Part shown: in pieces, positions 1 to 11,762 of the stretch | Layout: every line of letters begins with the position of its first letter | Numbering within the stretch: position 1 is the first letter of the stretch | Program-made: the position numbers and the translations under genes | The notes under the pieces: model-generated | What the model saw: only the letters and a program-made list of their open reading frames with translations | Told to the model about the DNA's origin: nothing | Database searches by the model: none | NCBI RefSeq assembly: GCF_036373705.1 | Contig: NC_089850.1 | Span: forward strand, 44,814,048-44,878,047 | Reading direction: 5' to 3' | From: Amia ocellicauda | Taxonomy: Eukaryota > Chordata > Actinopteri > Amiiformes > Amiidae | Length of the DNA stretch: 64,000 nt

Positions 1-3000
1 ACAAATATACAGACAGACTCATGCACACAGAAACATTATTATTATTGTTATTATTAACATGCAATTATGCAGAACAACTGTACAACATATAATCACACTG
101 TAATAATGTATTATTGTTGTTTGCTAAGGGAAAGTACATGCTGAATATAAATATATATGCACTTTCAAAAACTTCAATAAAATTAACAATGGAAGTGTAT
201 TAAATCCATGTTCTTTACTGTATTTTGTTTTCTCTCTAGCTGTATAGAGTCATGGGCAGTAAAGTGTAGCCAACGATAACAGATAACAGATTTTTTTTAG
301 GGAATATTCAGGAAAATAAATCATATAGCCTATATGATATAACATTTATATTATCCTAATGCAATAAGTGTAAACACTGAATTTAAAATACAGATCAAGA
401 TATTGTAAGACCAACCACAAACAATAGCAATAGCAATATCCCCATGCAATATGCCTTAGCAGTGAGGATGCAGCAGTAGGAGAAGTTTCAGTCTCTAATG
501 TCATCTCATATTCAGTGTGGGTGGTGTGAAGTTGTGAGGCGAGAGATTGGAGTCGTAGGATGTTGAGGTGAATGCTGAATAGGCAAGTTTGAAAGTGGCT
601 ACAAAATGAGGTTAGCTACGGCTCAGTCCTGATGTTCACAGGTAGCTGGTTCTGTCATAGGTGGCTAGGGAGGAGGATGAAGGCAGGTGAGATAGGAAGG
701 AAGGTACAAACTATCAACCTGCTGGGGATGTGCAAGGAATACAAGAGGGGATATATTTGGAGATACAGGATCGGAGATGGCAAGTAGCACAGTGACAAAG
801 AGCGTGATAGAAAAACAAGGATCTTGAACTCAATGTGAACCAAGATATGCAGCCCATGAAAAGTCCCAAACAAAGGAGCTACTTTGAAAAAGGACGAACA
901 AAAAACGAAAGCAATAGTATAACAGCAGAGTTTCAAATCAGCTGGAGAGGGCAGCTTGCCGGAAAGGGTTGCAGTTATACAGACTAGACTAATAAGGGCC
1001 TTGACCAGGAGATGAGTAAAATAGGTTATTTGAAGAAAGATTCTGCATGAGAGAATCACTAAAAGCACATTAAGTGTTTTTGCAGTTAGTTCTGCTTCAG
1101 TACCCATTAGGAAGACTGGGGCAGCAGCTTAAAATAAATTTTAAAATGCATCAGACCCACAGTCCACTTACATAGCTGCCCATCCGTGGAGGGTGTTATC
1201 TGCTCTGCAGTTTGTCAAGCAGTCTGACCAGACAAGCTTTGCCTCTGTAACCAAAAGCTTTGGCTAACATAGAGAGCTGCTTTGCTACAGTAGCTTACAC
1301 TTGTTAGCAGTAGGATGTCAGTATATCCGCTGCAATGATAAGTTTCTCTAACCCACTATCACCTTAAACCCCTGCTTCCATTCTGCAGATGAAACCAAGC
1401 TGACTACAGCCATGCTGCAATAATTCAGCACAAAGGCTAATATCATATTGCAAAGTAATTGAGGTCTGAAGAAGGTGCATATTTCCTGCCTGATTAGTAG
1501 AACTGAACAAACATATGTTATGTGAATGCAGTGAGCTTTAATATGAATATGTTTTTTATCAATAGTGGGAGCTCAAAAGGGAAAAGTATTACAAATATAG
1601 AGGCTCTGAATTTGGGAACAAGTACTTGGATAGTGCTGAGCCAAAATAACAGCTCTGGTGTAACAACCCCCGCCTAACACAATCACATACCCTACTACTC
1701 AAGAAACAATGAAGGGATACCATGTCTGTTGCTTAAACTTTGTGTCTGAACTGCAGGTTTAACTTTGTTAGTTTACCTGTCAGAATACTCGTTGTGTTTG
1801 TTTATTTACTAAAGGTGCCAAGGGTATCTTTAAAGGTACTAAAGAGAAATAGTGGTTTTAATTTTAGAAGAAAGCTCCTTTGATGACACTTATATGAGTT
1901 AAACATTTTCAGTTTGTATGCATGTTATGTAGATAGTCTAACAAAATAATCAAATGAAAAACTCAAGCCCTATATTTTGTAAATAAGAAATATTATACTC
2001 TTTCAAACTCTATTATACACAATCATAGTAAAGTGTGCAACACTTCTTAAGCATAGACAAGGCTGGAATGCATGCAGTGATGTTTCAAGCAGGTCTGTGC
2101 TTGAAAGGAAAATCTTAAACTAAGAGTGTTCTCAGAATATCGCACCACAAAGGAAGGTATTATCTATTTAATTCATTTCCTTCCATTGTGATTAAAGGGG
2201 CAAAAGGAGGCCAGAAGGCATAGGTGACATACCTTGACAAAACCAAGAGTGCAGTCCTCTACTAGAATACCTTAAATCTACACAATTATATAAACAATGA
2301 AGAGGAGAGTGTTGCAAACTTTGAATGTCCATAATTAATATTAATCTAATGTGCACTTGTCATTAGAAGTGGTAATAGTATTATGTTGTTTGACAGAAGA
2401 CTTTTTCCAAAATGACTTAGTGTTTTTCTGACTAGCATACAATGTACTATGTGTACACAACATTACAAGGAGTTAAAACATCTCTACAAATGAAGATAAT
2501 GAGCCATAGATTACAGTCAACAAAAATATAGTTCTGAGGTTTCTATGACGCCAACATGGTGCCCAGATAAGGGAGTTAAAGAACACTGTTTTTTCTAAGG
2601 TTTTTGTAAGAAGTACCTGTTATTGCACTGAATGCGGTTACTGGATCCATATCTACCATTTTCAATTAAATTGTCAAACATTAGGTTCCTATTATGGAAG
2701 ATTTAAACCCACAAGCCGTGGGAAAATTAAAAATATTGTACTTGATAGCTGGTTTGCATCAGGTAGAAGGAAGAAATTTCTGTCAAATAAAAAGTGCCCA
2801 TTAGTATTGGAACTGAAATGTGTTATTGACAGCTGCCTTAAATGTTGATGGTGATCCATGGTGCAGTTTCCCACATGGTATTGATCAATTCTTTTACACA
2901 TTTTCTTTCCATCACTAAGGGTCTGATTAAATCAAAACTTTGGCCCACTCGCTAATAGAAATCTACAAAACTGTACTCAGTTGCAACTTACTTTTTAGTA

Positions 3001-5476
3001 AGATGGCACTTTCTTCTAATCATAAATGTAAGTTAGAATTTTGACTGAAATAGTCCAGCCTGTCAGTAATCAACATGTTCCTCCTTTTGTAAATTTCAGC
3101 TTAGCTGTCACTTTTACTGCACTCTTATATAATCACTTTCCAGGGTCACGACACTGAACAGCTTGCTGTGAAATTATGTAACATATAGATCCTCTATTCA
3201 CAAGTTCAATTCAACAATCTTTTGTAGCTGTTATTTCCACTTAATGTGCTGCTCACTCTCTCCCCGTGCAGCAGGACACTGGGGTGACACGCTTGTGCTC
3301 TTTGTTCATATTTTGCAAATGTATACGAAGTATACACACAACATGGCAATGTTAGTCCACACAAGTACACGATGCTGCTGCTCTGCCATGGGAACCGTTG
3401 TGCTGCAGCATCCCACTCAGGAGTGAAACTGTGCACGACACCTGCCGCGCCTTGCAGAGTGAAGAACGAGACAAGACTCTTCAAAGACTCTTACTGAGAG
3501 GCAGAGCTCTAAAAGGAAAACAAAATGAATGCAAGGTGATTCAGGTGTAGCACCAATTTAGCCTTGGCTCTCCACTAAAGTAAAATACAATAAAGGGCAT
3601 TTATTACTTTGGGCTACAGGCCTGCCTCTTTGCAAACCCATTCCTGTTCCCCACCCTCCAATCAGTCATGAGAAACACATACACATACATACACACAAAT
3701 GCTACATGATGGGAAATGCAAGATGTATTGGCATGCCGTGTAAATGATTCGAACATGACACATCGGTCAAGACCAGTGAAAATAATTTAACACAGAGGGG
3801 CAACGCATGCACCTGCAGCAAGGTTGCCACACACTCCATTCTTAGCCTAGACACGGCTGCTTCACCTCGACTCTGTTGTCACACACAGTGTTGTTTGAAA
3901 CCAAGGAAGTGTTTCATCATTTGCAAAATATGCATTCTGAGCCCGTTCTGTAATTGCATATCTGTGTTTGCAGTGTGTTGGACTAGATGCAAGTTATTGT
4001 CTCCTTTCAAGCTGGTTCAGGTTTTAAAAAAGAAAACTCAACCTGAAAAAATATTAAAAATTATTATAATGCACATGACTGAGGTTCCAGCACTAGCAGT
4101 TACATGTTTATAAACATAATTTCAATACAGAATATAAAAACGACTTCAGAACTAACAGAATGCTTCATAGTGGGATCTTAAATGGTGAACCTGCAGGTAG
4201 GAACACAGTGAAAAGATCTGGTGCACTGCCTGAGCTGACACAGGAAGCCCACTTCTGCTCCTTGTACAAAAGAGATAGCATCGGCCCAACCAGTTGGTAG
4301 ACAGTTTCGAAGAAATACCAAGCTTAGCCTCGTGATCATTGCTGGTTTCCTATTTCCTCTGCAGTCAGAACAAGTTGTTCTTATGGGAGATGGCACATGT
4401 CTCTGCGCTTAATACTCAGGCACAGAAAAAGGGAAATATGCTGGACCTATCAAATAGATGGAAATAAGTTAAAATTAGAATAAATTGATGTGGCAGTGAG
4501 CACACAGACAACATTCTTGAATTTGTGATGATTCGAATGCACAAGATGCGGGAGCTCTCCACAGAATTTAGCGGTTAGCCACATTGTAGATCATTGCCGT
4601 ACCTTAACCTATACAGCTGGTAGCATTATGACTAATCCAAGATGTTATTTTGTTTTCTAACCTTTTTTTTATGTCAGGTGATGTGAAAAGGCTCTTAGGA
4701 TTGGAGATGGCCTCAGATAATTGCTTCCACAGGACAAATACTGTTGCATTAGATTGCAAAGTCAAATTCGAAGGGCCTTACACTTCCAGACATGTGTTCC
4801 TATGTAGGCCTTGCTTAGTTAAGAAGCCAACAGAACCCAAACTCTTCAACATCTCATCATATAATGGAACATGAAAATACGATTAGTAATGTCTGGCCAT
4901 GGTTTGATGCATTATTTTATGCCTGCATTGATGTATTCTTTTTACATATAGATATGCATTTCCATGTATTTATATGCTACAGAGCTCCTTAAATACATAC
5001 ATAAACCCCTTATGTTGGTCACTGCCTATACTTGTGTCAGGGCACCAGTGTTTCGGTATAGCGGGTTTGTTTGCTCATTTGGGGCATTTGGTTGTTAAAT
5101 GTTATTTTGTTCCAAATTGCACAGATCTTATTAGCCTGTTTTTGTCATTTTAACTCCCTAGTCTTTGTTCTTTTCTCTTGGCTAACTCAATAATTGCTGA
5201 GCCAATATAACCCCCAGTTTGTGCCGCCATCCAGGGGCAGGTGCCGGTGCCAGTCTTGGATGTGGGTTTTGCAATGGGGGGAATGTGGCAAGGTTCCCAT
5301 GCAAGGCTTAATAGTTGATATTGTAGCCTTCTATGCTGTACAGGATGAGGTTGTGAGACATTCTAGCTCTATTAGCACTTTAAATCGGCTGTGTAACTGG
5401 AAACGCACCAGAGATGCAAGTTGTAATCCAAGTTTTATTTCATATAACTGACACATACAAAGCAGTATACATATAA
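1..5476. other. Spacer downstream of TAGAP, no gene found
   Basis: I see no exon with matching splice sites and no recognisable protein here. The longest open frame (655-1107, minus) gives a leucine-rich translation resembling no protein I know. The plus strand around 900-1030 has wording such as 'agggccttgaccaggag', which I associate with the antisense of a fish interspersed repeat, so 430-1110 is probably degenerate repeat. The rest is AT-rich unique-looking sequence. The left end may also hold part of a neighbouring gene's intron or UTR that cannot be recognised. Confidence 0.5.
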
Positions 5477-5882
5477 TTTATTTTTTAAAAGTGCTTTATT
5501 GTAGTGGAAGTAAAGAAACTGTAGTTGAGAGTACAAAGAAAAATAGATTATACTTACATCTATAATAAAAATATATACAGTGTGCTATTTAAAATAATCA
5601 CAAAAATAAAAACATAAAATAAAAATGTAACTAGTTAGATTAAGTTTACATTTTACACATATTATGTGCATTAACGTTGTCTATTTACATAGCTTTAGGG
5701 TGTCTGGAATGATTCCAGATGATTATGTATAAGTAGCTTGAAATTGCAGTTCATGCTGAGAAATGAATTGTGATGTAAGTTCCAGATGACCGTCACATAT
5801 GGCCAGCAGCGCGCAGCTACAATGCATTGCACATAGGTAACACACAGAAGTATTTACATTCCCATAGAATGCAGTCAAGGCT
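5477..5882 (-). other. TAGAP 3' untranslated region with poly(A) signals
   Basis: Downstream of the TAGAP stop on the minus strand the sequence turns AT-rich. Two AATAAA hexamers lie on the minus strand at 5500-5495 and 5482-5477, giving a 3' UTR of about 400 bases. The end is inferred from these signals only; a longer UTR is possible. Confidence 0.45.
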
Positions 5883-7102
5883 TTAAACGTAGGATTCCTT
5901 TGCATAAGAAATCTCCTCGAACAGTGGCTGGCTGCACCTGCGGCTCACTCTCTCGAGCCTGCTCCTCGAAACGGACTCTGACATGGCTCTCTGACGGAAA
6001 ACCGAGGACTGTCCAACCATGACAGGTGCGGCGTCCACGCTGCCTGAGTCCTGTGGGAAGCAGTCACTGTATGTGTTTACTGGGCACGTGTAGAGGAGCT
6101 CCTCGGTGACTGAAGAGGGCCTGGGCTTCCTATCTATGGACAGTTTCCTAGCATCCTGCACCGTCATACACCTGTATTCGGGGGGAGCTGGGCTAGTTCC
6201 GTTCTGAACAGCCTGCTCATAAGACGGGGGTTTGCTGGGTATTTTGCTGTCAACCTGCTGAAACACCTCAATTGCAGACACTGGACGGGGCCTGGGCTTT
6301 GGATCTGCAGGCTCGGTTTCATTTTGGGAGTCCTCTGGGAGAGTGTGACAAGAGAACTGTTTCTCCTTCTGGGAGTCTCTCTTCAGGCTGATCTTGCTGA
6401 AGTTGTACGAGCTCCAGCTCTTGGCCTTCAGCAGCACCTTCTTGTCATTCCTCACACAAAAGGACTGTGAATGTCTCTTACTCTCTTTGTCCTGCCTCTC
6501 GCTGTCCTCGGCAGCCTTGGAAGTGAAAGACTGGTGTCTGGTGAAGACAAACTTCCTGGGGCTGGATGGGGAGGCCAAAGGGGAGCTGGTGAAGACGGAG
6601 GTCTCCGAGACATTGGACAAAGAGCTCTCCAGGGAGCAGGTGGAGGAGGCTTGGGAGGATGGGGTTTTGGAGATTTCCATAGTCAAGCTGCTGCTGAGCT
6701 TCAGGGAGGGTGGCGGCCTCTTGTCCTTCAAATGTTTCATCAGGAAAGAATCGTCCGAGCTCTGTTTTTTAAGCAGCTGGCCCTCAAACCTCATGTCTTG
6801 TTTCTGCACTGAGAAATCGTCCTGACTTCTGTTCAGTTTGAGGGTTTTCATTCCTCCTGACGGCAGGATATTAGGCTCTGAACTCCTCCTATTAATCCTC
6901 TTTGTGAAGGTTTCAAAAATGTCAGTGGAGGTGCAAGATGCAATGGCCTCACACACTGAAGAGTGGGGGTTGGCATAGGCCTGCTCCTGATCAATCTCAT
7001 CTGCCTCCACATGCTGCTTTCTGGCAAGGTCCCCAAGGTCTCCATCTGCATCCGGGTCAGTGCTGTCATAGGCCGAGTCATGTTGAATTGATGAGAGCGT
7101 AT
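5883..7102 (-). CDS. TAGAP: TAGAP last coding exon (serine-rich C-terminal tail)
   Basis: This 1220-base exon starts after acceptor TTCCCCACAG. It encodes [15 protein letters not shown], a close match to the TAGAP segment (STLQNDSAYDSNDPD in human), then about 390 low-complexity, Ser/Pro/Lys-rich residues. These include several RRSSEP- and [15 protein letters not shown] basic-phospho motifs. The region is probably disordered, with many candidate phosphosites. Open frames on the opposite strand (6394-6825, 6471-6812) are shadows. Confidence 0.92.
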
Positions 7103-7626
7103 CTGTGGGGAACATTATGACACATGAAAATGATATCAGATACAGTTTTCAGGCTTAAGTACTTCAAGAAACATTATCTCTGATAAATAGTTATCTTCCA
7201 TGTTTTTCTTAACTTTTTTTTTCTTAGAAAAATGTAGCTGAAATCAGTATTATCTTTGTAGTCAGATAACTATGGCCAAATGTATTTTATTTTTTCAAAA
7301 TCGGAGTCTATATAAATAGCCTTCCCCTTTGACCTATACAACAGCTTACAAAGCAACAGTAATATCAATCAATTTACCTGAGTTATCACCCAGTTCATCT
7401 TCAGAAACATCTGTAAAAAGTGTTAAGATATCTTCGAATATTTCACAGCAGTTCTCAATTAAAAACTGCGTCAGGTTTGTAATCTGTAGGAAGAAACATC
7501 AAAGGAAAAAGTACATTAGAATTCATAGGCATTTAATATACAATGTTGTTGCTATTGTTTTTCTTTTTACATTTTAATATTAATACTGTACAAATATGAG
7601 AAAACCGATGTGTTAGCAGACTTGCC

Positions 7627-7684
<58 letters not shown>

Positions 7685-10274
7685 AAGGAGTAAAGGGAAG
7701 CTGAAAGTGTTGAAGCCCTTCAGATGAAAGGAACACCTTGGCTTTCTCTGACACTAGAAGATGTACTCTCATTCTTACTAATCAATGGCACACATGACTG
7801 GTTGTAGGTTTCTTTGGCTGTGCTGTACATGTGTTGTTTATGCTGGTGTTGCTGATCAAAACACAATTCTACAAGCACTCGAGTGTGAAGCTCACCTTCT
7901 CTGTCATCTCCTTCTGCACCTCAAGAGACAGAGAGTTGTCAAGCAGGAGCATGTTGGGTGCGATGCAGACAGCAAGGTTTTTAGCGTCCATCTTGTTGTC
8001 TTCTGCCTTCCTACTGATTTGATTGAGCACAGACAGGAAGTGCTGCAGGAGCAGAATATTCGGCCTTGGGAGCTTGTCTATGACCCTGAGAGAGGGGGGA
8101 CGGGGACGCGGGAATTAATGATTTGCCGCATTTTTGGTGTGACTTCCTCTTTAAGATAGCAGCTAAACAGAAAGGGACAGCTGCAGATCAACACTGAAAC
8201 ACTGTACTTCCTAATTTAGCCTGCTTTAAAAATTCCACTGAAAAGTACCTATTCTTTAGCACAAGGCTATAAATATCAGCCTTCATTACTATTAATTAAT
8301 AACTTCTATAACTCATATTTAGCAACCACAACAGATCTGCACATAAACACTGAAAAAATATCCCACTGTAACCTAACCATAACTGCTACCGATACAGAAA
8401 GGTTTATATTCACTACATTAATGACATTTCCATTTTGTTAGAAATTAACAACTTCTACTTACAGTTTTAGTTCTCTGTACTGGTCTTCAATATTCTCCTT
8501 GTCCAGAGCTGCCATCCAGGACTGATACAGTTCAGTCAACAGCAGACTATTGGGGATGTGTCTCAGGAAATCCTGCAATAGAGTCATAGATGTTTAAACA
8601 AGGGGACTTTGTCTTACCACCTAATATAACTGACATATACATATACAACATTCTTAAAGTTATCATCCTTAGCTCATCCTCATCAAATTTAAATACCAAT
8701 ATTATTTGAGGGGGATGTGGTACAATACCCAGATATAATCATGAGTCTCTAATACAGAACTATTGTCTTTGCCTATAATCTATGTAAATTGCATATAAAA
8801 GACTGTAACTTTCATCCATGACACCTGGGGACCATCTATTTTGTTTCTTATTATTGTTCAAGGCCTTGAGAAGACTGACTGAGTTTTTACCTTAAAGAGT
8901 GCAGCAAGTGAAAATATGGATGTTGACTTCATGTCAACCTCTTGTCCATTGTTCAGCTGCTCCTTCATCTCCTTGCAAGTCTTAGCATTGCCACCTTTCC
9001 GGAAAATCCCCTCCGTGGAGACACCATCCTTCAGCAGACGCGTTAGAATGTCCTGGACAATCAGAAGGTAAAGATAATTATTTAAAAATAATCAACAGCA
9101 AGTGGAGTTTTCCAAATTCACATTAGAGCCAGATAGCAGAAATGTACAAGAAATATCATAGATAAGGGCCCCTTTCACAGACAACCTACCATGATTGTCT
9201 TGGGTAGTTTCTCATCCTCATCACATATGATTGACAATGGCTGTCCAAACAGCGGGGTCTTCAGGTCTGGATCTGAGCGATTGGAAGAGTTGGACAGTGT
9301 GAAGCTTCGCCTTTGAAAAGGCCAAGACAAAACCTTCTTCCTTTTCTTGTTGCCTTCTGTGTCAAAAAACAACAAAAAACAAAAACATATTATTTTTATT
9401 CTGATTATATGATTATTCTGTCTTAATTTCATGAATGCATAATATATGGTCCCAGTGTTTATTTGGCACTTGCAAACTATTAGAATGAATTGCTAATAGT
9501 GGGCAGACACAGGATAAAGGTATATATCATGTACATTCTTGAGACAAAACCTGCAATTCAACAAAATAAATGGTTAAGACTGACTTGTTTTTCTGTTAAA
9601 TGCAGATTTTTTTTTTTAACACCATCATATAGTCAACAGGCGTTTTTTTAGGTGGTTTCTTTTTTGAAACCACAATTGTGGTTAGAGAGAGGACTTTGAA
9701 ATTTCAAACTCACCAATCACTTGGCATGTTCCCTCTTCTGCATCACAAGGCGCTGGCGGGAGGTAGGTTTTGGCATCACCCTGGAAACAAAAACATGTGG
9801 TTAGGCAACTCACAACAACACACTACAGCCCATGTGAGAGGGCGTGGATCGGCCTGTGAGCAGGGGCTCTACTAGTTCTCCATTTTGCAAACTGCATGCC
9901 ATCCTCCACGTGAGTGGCTGAATATTAGCTTTCCTTAACTGAGATATCCCTTTCACAGTCTTTAAAACAGAAGTATGGTCCCTTTCACTCTCCCTCAGCC
10001 CACTGGTAAAAGTTAACCAATGTGTGCTTGGGACAAAGGAGCCCCAAATAAATAAATTGTGCACATGGGCAGAATTACTGTTCTCTGTCTATTCATTAGC
10101 ACTGTGAGGTTCTCTCATTTAGTGAACAATAAAATAATATTACTTAAAACTTACATCAAAATTTGGTTCGATGATGGAATCCATGTTGCCTCCACTTAGT
10201 GTTTTAGTCTAAAAAAGAAAATGATAGAAAATAAGTGATTGCACTTTATATCACAACAATGTATAATTATTATG

Positions 10275-10363
<89 letters not shown>

Positions 10364-11707
10364 TAAATGTAAAGAGTATAAGAGAGTTCAAAGTGAAGGC
10401 AAGGACTTACTGCAATGCTGCCACTTAAGACCTTCATGAGTATACTTGTTGTTGGTGTCCTGGGACGTTCCTTCTGCTTTGCTTGTTTTATTTTCCTGAA
10501 TAAAAACAGACAAAACTCTTCAATCTTCAACTCCTCTGACAGCTTCACAGTCATGATCAAAGCTTTCTACAGCGCTGTATTGACCGAGAAGCTGTTACAT
10601 AGCTGTTATTGCTGAGTTTCCTATTGCAACTAGTGCGGGTTTACAAATTTGTGATACTGGAATAAATAAACAAAGGCAAATACATACAGACACATATATA
10701 AAAAGATAACTGCACTGAAAGTGTTAAAATGTGTAGGCAGATATGTACGGGTGTGGGTGTGTGTGTGCTCAAGTATAGACGCACCAGTTGCTATTACACA
10801 TAGCATACTTATTAGCACAAAACCCCACACAATTCAGATATCTTCAGTAGAGCAAGATAATAATGAGTTTAGATAAATAAAGGTTTAGTTATTCTGCCAC
10901 AAGCTTATTTGTAATGCATCTTTAAACTTGTATTATAATCACATTTACTATCCTGCATACAGTTTATAAAACACATAAAAATATTTTAAAGTTATTATGA
11001 GTCTTAACTTGTATTCCTGTAATTCATGTTGACAAACAAAACAAAATATGATGAAGTGTAACACATGGAAACACCATGCCCTTTGATCGTAAGTTGGCAT
11101 TCTATAAAATACACCAAGGATTTCTACCACAAGTGATTGTTCATTTACTATTTAAAAGAGTGAAAGATGCTAGCTGGGGCTTACCAGTGAAGAGTATCTA
11201 GCCAGCGTTCTTTCACCTCAGGAGATCTGCAGGTGTAAAAGCAGCATGGTCTTAGTTACTAATCCACAGCAGAGGCAGAGACACACTAAACATGAGAAGC
11301 TCTACCCGCGATGTATTAATGGGGGAGGCGGAGGTGGTGGAAATTCTCAGAGTAATGGAGACAGGAAGCAGCATCACGGACTCTCAGTGAAAGCACCTAG
11401 ACATTACTTCCCCTTTCCTTATAGGGCTACTGTCGTTTTAACTCACCACGACTGACGTGTGGAAACAGTGATGTACATTAGACTTGTATTTGCTCTGAAA
11501 AAACTGCAGCCTGGTGGGCTACAGCAGCAGAGTGAAGATGCCATACTGTAGGCAGGTGTAAAGTTCAACAACTGTAATGCGTAAAACCAGGTCAATGTGC
11601 TATTGGCGATTGGCCTCATTCACAGCCCATCCATTGACATTGTTTTAAGAACATAAGAAAGTTTACAAATGAGGAGGCCATTCGACCCATCATACTTGTT
11701 TGGTGTC

Positions 11708-11762
<55 letters not shown>

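Noticed and set aside
655-1107. 150-codon minus-strand open frame
   Set aside because: Low-complexity leucine-rich translation with no motif, and the plus strand resembles degenerate fish repeat sequence.
6394-6825. Plus-strand open frames over TAGAP
   Set aside because: Antisense shadows of the serine-rich last exon of TAGAP.
10239-10439. Isoleucine/tyrosine-rich frame
   Set aside because: Translation of the TA/TTA microsatellite.
11246-11460. Possible promoter or first exon for a short TAGAP form
   Set aside because: A GTCGTG|GTGAGT donor-like site and a TGACGT-like motif are present, but nothing links them to the coding exons; too weak to annotate.
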